Origin: Vandiemenella viatica
Lineage: Eukaryota > Arthropoda > Insecta > Orthoptera > Morabidae
Direction of reading: 5' to 3'
Assembly: GCA_031002005.1 (NCBI GenBank)
Contig: CM061914.1
Coordinates: forward strand, 9,906,148-9,970,147
Length of the DNA: 64,000 bases
Of this stretch, positions 9,829-20,912 are shown piece after piece. A model generated the notes under the pieces. That model was not told the DNA's origin. It did no database searches and saw only the letters and a list, made by a program, of their open reading frames with translations. Numbering within the stretch: position 1 is the stretch's first letter; each line of letters opens with the position of its first letter. The position numbers and the translations under genes are program-made.

Positions 9829-11632
9829 ATGTATGGTGGCCAGTGTGGTGAAGGCGGCTACGAACAGGTACAGCCGACGCCGCACATACTTTTATATAAT
9901 GGAGGTAACGTGAACATTGCAACAGAAGATAGCTTAGACAGTCAAGTGCCATCCCTACATCACAACACAAGTGAAGATGGAAGGGAAACGAGAAACATCA
10001 TTCAATCGTCATTCGAAACCGTCAATGTACCATCTTTTGCTGCTAATCTTACCATTGACCAAACGAGACAACAGGAACTACGACTTGTAGGAGAGGAAGA
10101 AACGACCCCACCTGCAGCCCAGAAACGCCCCAGCACACCAACAATCGAAGACATCAGCAACAACTGCAACTACAAAGTACCACGAACAGCAGAACAGCCG
10201 AAATCTACAGACAGCAGTATGGAGACGTCACCAGCTAGTAACACACAGCAATACCAGACTACAACCACAACAGTCAGCCATGATCAACAGGTAAATAGCG
10301 CAACGCCAGTGATATATGAAAACTATGACCTGGGGCCCTATTATGTGATTGTAGAAAGTGTCGATAAAAACATCAGTAGACTGCATCCAATGGCTATAGG
10401 TCGCCTCATTAACTCCCTCTGCCGTGATACAAATAATCAAATATTACAGATAACTACAGCAGGCCGTAACCGTGTCAAAATTGAGGTGAAATCGGTAATA
10501 GCAGCCAATTCTATGATTCAAAGCTCAGTCTGGAAGCAGAACGGTTTGCAGGCGTATATCCCATACTCGTGCACCACACAACAAGGCATCATTAGAAACG
10601 TAATGACAGAATTATCGGAAGATGAAATTAAAGCGGTAGCGCGATGTGAATACAGGGTGATAAACGTTAAACGATTTGCTAAGAAAATGGTAGCAAACGG
10701 TCAACCTACAACAATCCCACTTCCAGTTTGCCTGATAACTTTCAAATCGCAAAGACGGCCCAACTATGTTTACATACACGGCGTCCGCTGTCCAGTCGAA
10801 CCATATATAAAACCTGTTATGCAATGCTTTAACTGCCTGCGCTATGGCCACCTGAGCAAGCAATGCAGAAGTAAAAAAAGATGTGTATTCTGTGCTGGTG
10901 CACACGACGACAAAGATTGTTGTAACCAAAACAACCCCATTTGTATCTATTGTAATAGTGGCCACCCATCTAATGAAAAAAGATGTCCTGAATATGAAAA
11001 ACAAAGAAGAATCAAACAGTTAATGGCGTACGAGAACCTAGACTATAAACAAGCCATTAGAAAGATCAACGCCGGTACGTATGCCGGTGTACTAGCAAGA
11101 CCGGCCGCAACCACCCAAACCACGGTCGTAAATTCGGAATGTTACGAGCAAAGAACCCCCATACAGGATAACTTAAATATTGCCACAATGCCTGTAGGGA
11201 CATCAGCAACAACAACATCAACCACTCCACCAAGAACTACCTACCCAGACGTCACAGTTGGCCACCAGTCCACCTGGCATGTTAACAAACATGCAAATAA
11301 ATCCAATGCCTACTAACCAGGCAGAATCCCCCTTAACGGAAAGACATAATAGGCACTACAGAGCAGGAAGCAACTCTAGGGATCTATCTTACAAAAATTA
11401 TTGGATCCCTAACAACAGGAATATACAACCAATTGCGTACAACCCATACCCACCCCAACCTCACAGCACTGTACAAAGCGCAAGCACAGCTGATATCTTC
11501 ACATTCAAAATGATCGAAATCATAATGAATATCTTAAACCAGTATGTCGGTAACCAACAGATCGATCCACTGCAATTCGCTCCAAGTATCAAACAGCTTA
11601 TACAACAAACACTCACCAATGGGTTCAACTGA
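9829..11632 (+). pseudogene. Element B ORF1, gag-like zinc-knuckle protein, one frameshift
   Basis: RNA-binding ORF1 protein. I choose ATG 9829 (context GCCGCC before ATG, protein starting MYGGQCGEGG as in copy A) rather than the in-frame GTG at 9814. The N-terminal 165 residues are Q/T/S-rich; a conserved core begins at YENYDLGPYYVIVES (about 10315) and includes LHPMAIGRL and RPNYVYIHGVRCPVE. Knuckles lie near residues 330-385: CFNCLRYGHLSKQC, CVFCAGAHDDKDC and a third C-X2-C-X3-H-X6-C. A frame change at about 11235-11265 splits the ORF: the first frame stops at 11316 and the second runs to TGA 11630-11632, ending in a conserved IMNILNQ-like segment also present in copy A. Confidence 0.9.
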
Positions 11633-14600
11633 GAACACAAGAACGCATTCGATACCCGTTACTGGAGGCTTAGATTCCATGTACCAAAATAACATACCAC
11701 ATAATAATCCCCAAACGAATGAAAAAATTGCAATCAAAGAACTCGGAATCTTACAATGGAATGCGCGCTCAATCAAAGCCAATAAATTAAGTCTGATGCA
11801 ATATATGCTGGCCCATAAAATCTCAGTAAGTGCGATCTCAGAAACTTGGTTGAAACCAGGAGAATCTTTCCTTTTTCAAAACTATAATATCGTGCGAGCA
11901 GACAGAGCGGACGGTTATGGCGGCACTGCCCTATTGATACAGAAATCAATCCCATTCCAGCCCATAAACATTACGCCTACTAATCTGTCTTTCGAAGTTT
12001 GTGCAGCACGGATCCTCTTTAAAGACGAATATATGACGGTAGTATCTGTATACAGGTCACCAAACAAACCAGCATTAAAAAGATCTGAGTTGGAAATACT
12101 AAAAAGACATCTAGAAGAACCAATTCTGCTCCTTGGTGACTTAAATGCCCATCATTCCTTATGGGGAAGTACATATGACGATCGTAACGGGCGACTAATT
12201 GTGGAAGTAATGGAGGAACTAGTTGTACTAAACGATGGCTCTGCTACTCGAATCAATAGACCATCACAACAACAATCATCTGTTGACATATCATTAGCAT
12301 CGGCGACTATTGCCCCACACCTAACATGGGAAATCATAGAAGATACTCTGGGCTCGGATCATTTCCCGATTCTGCTGAAGCTCCCCTGCACTAAGCTGAT
12401 AGGGCAAACTATCTTTTCGCACTACAAATGGAGTATCAAGCGGGCGAACTGGGAAAAATACCAACAGGAAGCAGAAGCTGCATTTTCTCATTACAAACCT
12501 ACAGACGACATACAAAATGATTATAAAGCCTTCATAGATTGCATTGAAAAAGCCGCAGGCTCCAGCATTCCAAAACAAAAACAAAACTATGTAATCAACA
12601 CAACACCAGTTGAATGGTGGGACCAGGAATGTGACGATGCAATAAAAGAAAGAAAGAAAGCTGTCAAAAATTACAGGCAACACCTCACAATGAGCAATTA
12701 TATTGAATGCAAAAGGGCATGTGCGAAAACAAAAAAACTCCTGAGAAAGAAGAAGAAGAAAAACTGGGAAGACTACTGCTCAAAACTGAGTCTCAACACG
12801 CCGACCAAAGAAGTGTGGATGAAAATACGAAGGCTGAAAAATATAAAGGAAGCGAGGGTGCCAGAGCGGACACCACCACTGAATATTCTGACTGAGATAT
12901 TAGAAAACATAACACCACCTTATGTGGACCCTCAACCCCTAAACGTACAGGAAAATACAGAGCACATCCTATGTCAACCTTTCAGGAGTGAAGAGCTCAG
13001 CAGAGCACTCTCCTTTGGCAAATCATCAGCTCCTGGGCCGGATAACATACACTACCCCATGCTCCGCCTACTCCCTGCCAACGGGAAAGCATACCTGCTC
13101 GACCTCATTAATCGTATTTGGGCTGAGAAAAGCGAGATACCACCTTTGAAGACGGCCAGAATAATTATTATAAAAAAGCCAGGAAAGGAAACTGAATGTG
13201 CCTCAGCATATAGACCCATATCCCTCTTATCTTGTGTGTTCAAAATTCTCGAAAGAATGGTAAAGCATAGACTCGAATGGTGGTTCGAACATAATAAATT
13301 GCTGCCGCATACTCAATACGGCTTTCGGAGAGGGAAAGGCACGAATGACATATTAGCACACCTTGTTACAGATATTCAATCGTGCCTTACAGACAATAAA
13401 TACATGGTTGCCATTTTCACTGACCTAACATCTGCCTATGATAAAGTTCTGCCATCGACCTTGGGAAAAAAATTAAAAGAGAATGGCGTGCCGGGCCCCT
13501 TTACAGCGAGGCTGCTAGCTATGATTACAAATAGATGGTTAGTAGCCAAGTGGAAAACAATTACTCTAGGTCCAAGAAAGTGTAGCCAAGGGGTACCTCA
13601 AGGATCAGTTTTGTCTCCGTTACTCTTTAATATATACACAACTGACCTACACAAAATAATGCCACCTTCCGTCATAATACTTCAATATGCGGACGACATC
13701 TGCCTGTATACAATAGGCACAAGCATCGAAAGATGCCAAGCCATATTAAACGAAGCGATGTGTAAACTAGTACAATTGGCTGTCAGACAATGGACAGGAG
13801 ATCTCAATAGATAAAAGCTCAGTCTGCATATTTACACGACACAGGATTCCTCCAATGATCCGCATGACTCTTGGACCATACCAGCTCCCAGTTAAGAATA
13901 GCTTGAAATATCTAGGCCTTATAATAGATAATAAACTCAAATGGTGTGAACACATCAAACAAATAGAAAAAAAAGTCTGCTCAAGGAACAACCTTATAAG
14001 AGCAGTAACAGGACTAAAGTGGGGAGCAAGTCCACAAATAGCACTAACTCTATATAGAGCCCTGGTCCGTCCACATTTTGACTATGGGTGTATTTGTTAT
14101 GGTGCGGCCTCCCAACGGCCTTTAGCGAAGCTTGATGTACTACAATACATGGTACTACGCACCTGCCTAGGGGCAATGAAATCTACGCCCACAAATGCAC
14201 TATGCGCAGAAGCAGGGGAACCTCCTCTGCACCTACGTAGATCCTACCTAAGTTCAAAATTTTTACTGAAACAGAGTCAGTTGACGACCAGTAAATTATA
14301 TAATTCCATACACAACTTATCCATAGACTGCCTAACAAAAGGATATTGGAAAAACAGACGACTGCCACCGCTAGCTTCAGCGTATCTGGAAACCAAATCA
14401 CTATACGATAAAGCCAACAAGAGTGAACAACTATACTGCTATGAGGCTCCATTATGGCATACATGTAAAGAAATTACAGTTTTTGGTCAAACAACGCAAC
14501 AGAGCCCCTACAAACAGACATACCTAGAAAAATTGAACAAATGGCTTCCGGCTGGAATCATATATACAGATGGGTCTAAGAACAACAGTTATGCTGGTTG

Positions 14601-15417
14601 TGCATACATCAACCTTGATAGCATGGAACAGGGCACTTTCCAACTGCCTAAAGAATGCTCTATTATGACAGCGGAACTGATAGCAATATTAGAAGCACTT
14701 AGATATGCCGGGAGCTTACCAGATAGTAACATTATCATACTATCTGATTCACTCTCTGCCTTAACGTCATTAAAAAATCATCACATAAACCAAAGCAACA
14801 ACCCGATCATATACGAAATTATTAAATCAATCATAGACCTGGAACAAAGTAATAAATTAGTAGTACTTTCCTGGGTGAGAGGCCATGATGGGTGCAGGGG
14901 CAATGAAATAGCCGACCAGCTGGCAAAACAAGCAACTGAGACCGGGGTAACTATACACCGTAAGATACCTACTTCGGACCTGATTGTGACAATAAAGGAA
15001 AAATTATACAAAGATTGGGACGTTGAATGGAGATATACATCTGCTACGAAAGGTAAACACTACGCAAGGATACATTCTGAAGTTACAAAACGGCCATGGT
15101 TTCAGAACATCCGGTGTCCTAGAAGCCTATATATCACAATTTTTCGGCTTAAATTCGGACATTGCCGCCTCAAGAAGCACTTATGTAGAATCGGTGTGGT
15201 AGAGGAACCGTACTGCCAGTGCGGACACGTTGAAGACGCTAATCATATATTCTTTGGTTGCCCATTTAACAAACAAGCCTCTGACAACCTCATCAAGCAC
15301 TTGGTGCAAGCAGGACAGCAACTCCCGGCAAGTGTTGAAGACTTACTAAATACAAACAGATTTAAAATCTTCTTCATCATGTACTCATTTTTACGGCAAA
15401 TCAAACGAGAACTGTAA
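11619..15417 (+). pseudogene. Element B ORF2: endonuclease, reverse transcriptase, RNase H, one frameshift
   Basis: The likely start is ATG 11619, which overlaps the ORF1 stop by 14 bases in the +1 frame; copy A has the same arrangement. Endonuclease motifs: LQWNARS (about 11755), SETWLKP, YGGTALLI, LLGDLNAHHSLWG (about 12130) and GSDHFPIL (about 12355). Reverse transcriptase: AYRPISLLS, QYGFRRGKG, motif A TDLTSAYD (about 13420), motif B GVPQGSVLSPLLF (about 13590), YADD (about 13690) and KYLGLIIDNKLKW (about 13905). RNase H: YTDGSK (about 14565), AELIAILEAL, SDSLSAL and HDGCRGNEIADQL (about 14885). C-terminal CQCG-X7-H-X4-C lies near 15220-15260. Comparison with copy A shows one extra T at 13776-13777; the upstream frame stops at 13814 and the downstream frame continues to 15417. 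Confidence 0.93.
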
Positions 15418-15992
15418 CAATAATCAACTGTATAATCAAGTGTAACATATCCTTACATTTCATATATATATGAGTCTTTGTAAATAATTTTATTTTTTAT
15501 TAATTTGTATTACTTTTTTCTAAACTTAATATTTTAATGTATATAATGTAATATCAAATGGACTATTTTAATGTATGTAGGCCTATATGCCAAACAAAGG
15601 AACAATAATTAACTGTATAATCAGATGTAACATATCCTAACATTTCATGTATATATGAACCTTGTAAATCGATTTTTTGCCAAACTCAATATTTCAATGT
15701 GTGTAATGTAATATCAAATCGTCCATTTTAAGGTCTGTATGTGCCAGACAAAGTTACTACCTTATGCCCCCAGCGTATTACGTAAATGTATTAGTTCTGG
15801 CTTTTAATGTGTGTAAGGTACTATGAAATACGGATAACCTACAGAGACAATGTATATTAAGATTTACTGCTACGATGTGCAAAATGTTACAGATGTAATA
15901 GACAAACAATGTAATAAAAGCTTGTACACTTGGTAATGGCTAAATGGCCAGCATGGCTAAAGGCCAAATAAATTTAAAAAAAAAAAAAAAAA
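15418..15992 (+). repeat. Element B 3' UTR with a tandem duplication
   Basis: About 180 bases starting near 15418 (AACTGTATAATCAAGTGTAAC) are repeated in diverged form starting near 15607 (AACTGTATAATCAGATGTAAC); both halves contain TGTAATGTAATATCAAAT-like text and end CCAAACAAAG / CCAGACAAAG. The UTR ends GGCCAAATAAATTT and an A-tail; the AATAAA near 15967 is the probable polyadenylation signal, placed as in copy A. Confidence 0.7.
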
Positions 15993-16007
15993 AACAGTTT
16001 AACTGCA
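15993..16007 (+). repeat. Right target-site duplication of element B
   Basis: Exact copy of AACAGTTTAACTGCA following the A-tail. Confidence 0.93.
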
Positions 16008-16199
16008 ATCCAGTCTACATATCAGCAACATTTCGCCAGTCTTTCATTTTCTTAACTCAGGTACTTAAATCAATTGCAATATTCTCTTCCGTTTCACTAA
16101 TAATTTTATATTTCTGTTAAAATTTTTCTTTAGTTATAACGAAAATTAAAGAAATCAATATTTTTTTTTTTTTCAAGCATGTTAAAAAGTCCACTAATG

Positions 16200-16395
16200 T
16201 CGAATGGGGAACGCGTCAGCGAGTTGTATGGCGACCAGGTTGTTTTTCTTCCCGGCTGCTTTGGTTCTTCCTCGCGCATGGCATTTGGGAGGTCGTGGGT
16301 TGAATTTCCAGTCGTCTCGCGACATTACGCCAAGCGACGGCCAGGCTAGATTAAAGTCCCATAATGACCTTGCCGTCGACGACTCTTAAAGAAAG
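16200..16395 (+). mobile_element. Probable diverged SINE of a second family
   Basis: A B-box-like GGTTGAATTTCC (about 16298) and a 3' segment TAATGACCTTGCCGTCGACG (about 16360) followed by TTAAAG. The latter is shared with the tails of other short elements in this window (22741 region and, in reverse orientation, the SINE near 56840). The 5' end is not clear. Confidence 0.4.
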
Positions 16396-18262
16396 GAAAG
16401 TGTCCTGCTTCCCTGCATCTCTTCCTACCCCCCTGCTATCGCTTCGTGTTGACTATCCCATTACCAGCTGTTCGATATATTTTAATCTTTTTCTTCCACT
16501 ATATTACTTTCCTTTGACTGTCAGCTTCAAGTTCACCCACTAAAAATTAACCAATAACACACATTTTAATATATACCCCACCTTCCTATCAGTTCTTTTT
16601 ATGTCAGAATCTTACATGAAATCCTTTCCTCTTTAAACTATTCCAAAATAATTTCTTACTTTTTCAGCGCTGGTCAGTTTTCCGTGTACGTCTTACCTCA
16701 GTTACCAATGATAATATTTCTTCACTAATAACAGTAACGTCGTACTTCTTCCGTTCTGTTTCCTTCAGCTTTTATATTCCGTCCAATGTGACAGTTATCA
16801 CTTACGCTCTCCGCCAATACCATTCTCTTTATATTGTATGTATTTAGCCCAAATTCCAATCATAACATTTTGTTTTATACGACAGTTTTTCAACTCCTCA
16901 CTCTTAGGTGTTGACAACTAGAACCAGTCTGAGACTTCCTATGTCAAATCTACACCACGGTATCTTTATTTTTCAGAAATCCCTCTGAAAATGCTTAAAC
17001 GTTTTAAGGATATAACGTGATATTCCGCTTCGACCATTAATGAGCAAGCTCGCAAACATGGTACCGGAATGTTCTTTTTGTGTCTTCGTTTTTTAAAGAA
17101 TTAATAGATAAATTGAAACATATTTCGTAAGTACTGTGCCCAGAATCTGAAAGGCACAAACTTTGAAGGAGCCGCACGTAATGTCTCTAGAGGAATGAGT
17201 GGCATCGCCTGCTCTGTGGATGCGCCGCACAACTTTATCACCGGAACAATTTCCCAGCAGTCCCCGCTGCGGCGAACCCACACAAATTACACAAACACCG
17301 CTCCAATTGTGTTCCGCAGCTGTGTGATATTACTTCAGAGGGAAGGATCGCGAGGTTGGCAGCCCTGTATGTCGGGAGGGCACATAGGGAGCAGAGCACC
17401 ACCACACGTATGATATTAAACTACAGCACGGGAATTGCTGCACGAACCTGCAACATTATACTAACAGAGAAATGCCGTCTCTGGTAATTCGCTCATTTAG
17501 CAGATTAAAGCTTAAAACAATGTTAAGCTGCATCTTTTATTACAGTTTAGTGACATGATAAAAACTGCTGGGCGATAAAATCAACCTTCTTGATATAAAA
17601 AAGAAACAAAAAAATTAGAGATATCGATCATAAAGGAATATTTTCAACGGTTTACGGGCTTTGACTGTAGTGATAAAAGCGATATCTATTTTCTTTCAAT
17701 GTGTTGCGCTGTCTTACTGTCATTTAGGTTACCCGCCTCACTCGTCTACTAGAAAGCGCAGAGTATGTATTATAACAGTTTTGATTACTGTTTAAGGTAC
17801 GGTCAGCACAAAAAATGTTCCTTTGGGGTTGAAAAGTTCTTTAACTGCTTCCTGGGCTCAAGCGAAAGTGTACCTCAAACCCGGGAAACATGTATACAGG
17901 TGTAATGCGCACCGCACGCTATTCACTTACAGGCAATAAACGAAAAAATTTCAATGTTAAGAACTGATTCATATTTACCGCTCCGGAAATATTAGTGTAT
18001 CAAGTGTGTCCTCTTTCCCACTTTCAAACTGAACACACCATTAAATATGTCACAGCGTTCTTGTTTTGATCAGTAAAAAGGACTGTTTGCGATTTATAAG
18101 AACCAAAAAGTAAACGTGACAATGTCGTCGACGAAGTGGCAAAGTGTTTTGTGTTGGCGAAATGTGTGTTGATAATGACAATACCAAAAGGAGCTATTAG
18201 CTATTGCGGGTTTAAACCGATCCTCTCTCAGTACCCAGACAATACAATACATCAGTGCCACA
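16396..18262. other. Spacer without a recognised gene
   Basis: AT-rich, with a slightly GC-richer patch at about 17150-17410. Short open frames there lack motifs. Nothing else seen. Confidence 0.4.
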
Positions 18263-19145
18263 TCTTTATATATAAAGATGAATGTATGTTTGTTGGTTTG
18301 TTTGTTCTTCGTACAAATCCACAGTTTTCATCAGATCTCGATGAAACTTTGCATAATTATCCTTTGAAACAAGGAGAAAAATACTGTCTACATTTGGTTA
18401 AAAAATTATCTGTAAAAATAACACATGTTGTCTCATAACTTCGAAATACGGCGATAGACAGACACGTTGGATATGGACGTCTCCGTACCGTGTTTCCGTG
18501 TAGTGGACTGGCCGCTCAGTGGTTAAAGCGCTTGCTTGCGAACGTCGTGGTCTCCGGTTCAAATCTCCGATGAGGCTAAAATTTTAAAAAATTGTTTTTC
18601 ATCGTAAGAGTCAGGCCTGGGCCGTAGGTTATTCGGATTGAATGTTAAACTGTAGATATTAGAAAGTTAGGGGTGCAATGCGAGGCAAATCGTAGGTAGT
18701 CTTTCAATGTTGTAAGTGTACACTTTTTTACTTTATAATGATCCCTCAGGTGTTGTTCGCAGTCAGTGTGTGAGTGTGAACCACAGTAATATTATTATAA
18801 ATACGGAAGTAAGTCTCCGTCTTTTTGTTACGTTTTGACGACTAAATGGCAATATTGTTGTGATGGAATTTTATAAGGAAATCTGTATGAAGGGCACAGG
18901 ATATTTTTTCCAGTATGATTAACAGTTGTAGTCACGAAATATTGAGACCTTATCGAATGGTGACAGAAATTGATTCTCTTCAAGACACAGGTTCGACGGT
19001 GCAATGATATAGTGATAGCTTTCCTGTCATATTATTCCGACTGGATATTGTTTGGGACCAATCCTTCGTTATCAACAACTTTCTATATTTAATTCTGGCA
19101 AAAAAATTCTTAATCCACGCGTACGATGTCGCGGGTACGAGCTAG
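18263..19145 (+). mobile_element. Short non-autonomous Helitron
   Basis: The 5' end is A|TCTTTATATATAAAGATGAA, typical of insect Helitrons. The 3' end is a small hairpin CGCG...CGCG (about 19119-19134) followed by GGTACGAGCTAG and then T, i.e. the canonical CTAG|T terminus at 19142-19145. There is no coding capacity. A second Helitron-like 5' motif (TATTATAAATACGGAAG, about 18790) lies inside, so this may be two elements sharing one 3' end. A tRNA-like segment is nested at 18493-18580. Confidence 0.65.
18493..18580 (+). mobile_element. tRNA-like SINE head inside the Helitron
   Basis: GTGGACTGGCCGCTCAGTGG (A-box-like) followed by GGTTCAAATCTCC (B box) about 50 bases on. The spacing fits a tRNA-derived pol III promoter, but the acceptor ends do not pair, so I do not call a tRNA gene. 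The 3' limit of the SINE is unclear. Confidence 0.4.
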
Positions 19146-20820
19146 TTTCATTTAAATCTGTTGTGTAATAAAAGCGTGTTGAGGCATATAGTCCAAACTT
19201 CCAAACATACATCCATCCAAACTTCCCCATTTATAATATTATTAAGATACTGCAAGAGGTGCAGCGTAGCTGAAGAATGCTTTTAAATCCACAGTTAATC
19301 GTTTATCAACATAATTGATGACAAATCGTTTAATGAAATTAGATTTCAAGTCTGCGTTTCTTCAGGTAGGTACTATTTATTGAATAATGCCACCTGCCAC
19401 ACAAGCGTAACCATTTATCATTTCTAACAACGAAACAGAAGTGAAAACCCAAATAAGTAGTAATTTGAAGATTTTATACGGGGGCTACAGTGTTTCATGC
19501 TGTGAAGTATCCCTGTTTTGAATTTGAATCATTTTCAAATGCAGTTGTTTTGTTGCGGCGTTTATATAACTTCTTTTTCAAACAAATTTCCATTATTATT
19601 CTGTTGTTTTTTCTCTCTCTCTCTTCTCTCTCTTCTGTTATTTTTTCTCTCTCCCTTCAATAATTTTGGTACAATTACAATTAAATTATTTGCGTCGTAC
19701 AAAATCAATTACTAATAATTTGTCTTTCCTTTTTCTACAGGTGAGTAAAAGAGAAATATCAAACTCCTGATACCGCTGTGGCTGGGTGAGTAGATACCAC
19801 ACTTTAACGATCAATCCAACGTCCCATAAACAGTCGACGTATTTCATAGTCGTTGTTCTCTTTAAGGTGGAGTTTACATCAGGATACATATTTTCAATTA
19901 ATGGTAGCACAATGGGATAGGGATTGGAATAGATAGCTTGAGTCGACTTCACTCAACAGCGTCTTCCCCCTCCAACCAAGTTTCATTTTCGCCTGCAATA
20001 ATGCCAACATGCCTCCTGATAATCCTGTTTGGTAGCCTAACCCACCCCCTTCTCTGAATTAATTTTGCTGCTATTGGTCCCACAATGTGCTGACGTCTTC
20101 AGCATAGCAAAGAACTTCGCTGAAGTAACGCACCAGTCAGTGTTACTGGCTGGTCCCTGCGTCAGCGGCAGTGGTCCTGTCGGTCCAAGTCGCATACGAC
20201 ACGAGAGTCCAGCAGGAGTGACGTCAACACTGCCGCCTACACTGTCGACATCGCGCTGTATCGACCGCACTTGGTAGATTCCAGAAAACGGGAAATACTC
20301 GTTTCGTTAAACTTATACAAGGAACTAACTTTTACTATATCTGTAACCTGTGAGTCTATGTATAAGAAAATTCAAAATGAAACAGTAACATCTAACAGCT
20401 TCGTACCGAAACCTTGAACTGTGGAGAAATTAAAGATGAATATAAATAAAAATGAAGTAGATATTAAAAATGAAGATTAGTTTGGGTTTAGGAAAAAAAT
20501 GATTACGAGGCTAGCAATCATTCCTTTAAAATTAATACTCGATACACAAATTGAGGAAAACAAGGATATGTGGTAGGCACTCATGGTGATGGTGCCAGAA
20601 AGATCTGTTTGTGCGACAAGATAAGAGACAGAAAAATAATTGACAGTAAAATTTACGACGGTAGAAAAGAATTCTGATAGATGTGTGTCAGTCATAAATA
20701 ATATAAGGCTATGGTGTACTATAATCCCTTGTTGGACGTGTGTTATGTATACGAAACAATAAATAAAGTGAAAGACAGATTTTAAGGTGGAAAAAGAGTT
20801 CAAGGGGAAACGATCAGTAT
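19146..20820. other. Spacer with a CT-rich tract
   Basis: No gene recognised. A CT-rich low-complexity stretch lies at about 19605-19662. A GC-richer segment at about 20090-20280 has open frames on both strands but no motif. Confidence 0.4.
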
Positions 20821-20821
20821 G

Positions 20822-20912
20822 ATCTAGTTGTTGGTAGCAGGGCAATGTTATCAACAAAGATTGACAGTAACGATAAGCTACTAAACGGCAATACTGTCAG
20901 AAAAATTCCGAC
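20822..20912 (+). pseudogene. Possible PIF1/Helitron-type helicase remnant
   Basis: The plus-strand frame reads DLVVGSRAMLSTKIDSNDKL then LNGNTV, resembling the L-VGA-VML--NID--D-LVNG block near the C-terminus of PIF1-family helicases, including those of Helitrons. The match is short, flanked by stop codons, and no DEAD-like or Walker motif was found nearby. Confidence 0.28.

Larger units (their letters stand above)
9644..15992 (+). mobile_element. Full-length I-group non-LTR retrotransposon, copy B (nearly intact)
   Basis: A 6.35-kb element with a perfect 13-15 bp target-site duplication, 185-base 5' UTR, ORF1, ORF2, 0.57-kb 3' UTR and an A-tail of roughly 20. Domain order is identical to copy A. 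Only two frame disruptions are evident, one in each ORF, each explicable by a single base, so this is either a young insertion or an intact element with two sequence errors. Autonomous activity requires both ORFs, so as read it is non-functional. Confidence 0.94.

Noticed and set aside
2455..15992. LTR retrotransposon or endogenous virus
   Set aside because: No long terminal repeats, integrase or protease; poly(A) tails, an apurinic-type endonuclease and target duplications show non-LTR elements. No endogenous viral gene was seen elsewhere in the window.
20477..20857. 126-codon minus-strand open frame
   Set aside because: No recognisable motif, and the opposite strand carries the weak helicase-like block just beside it.
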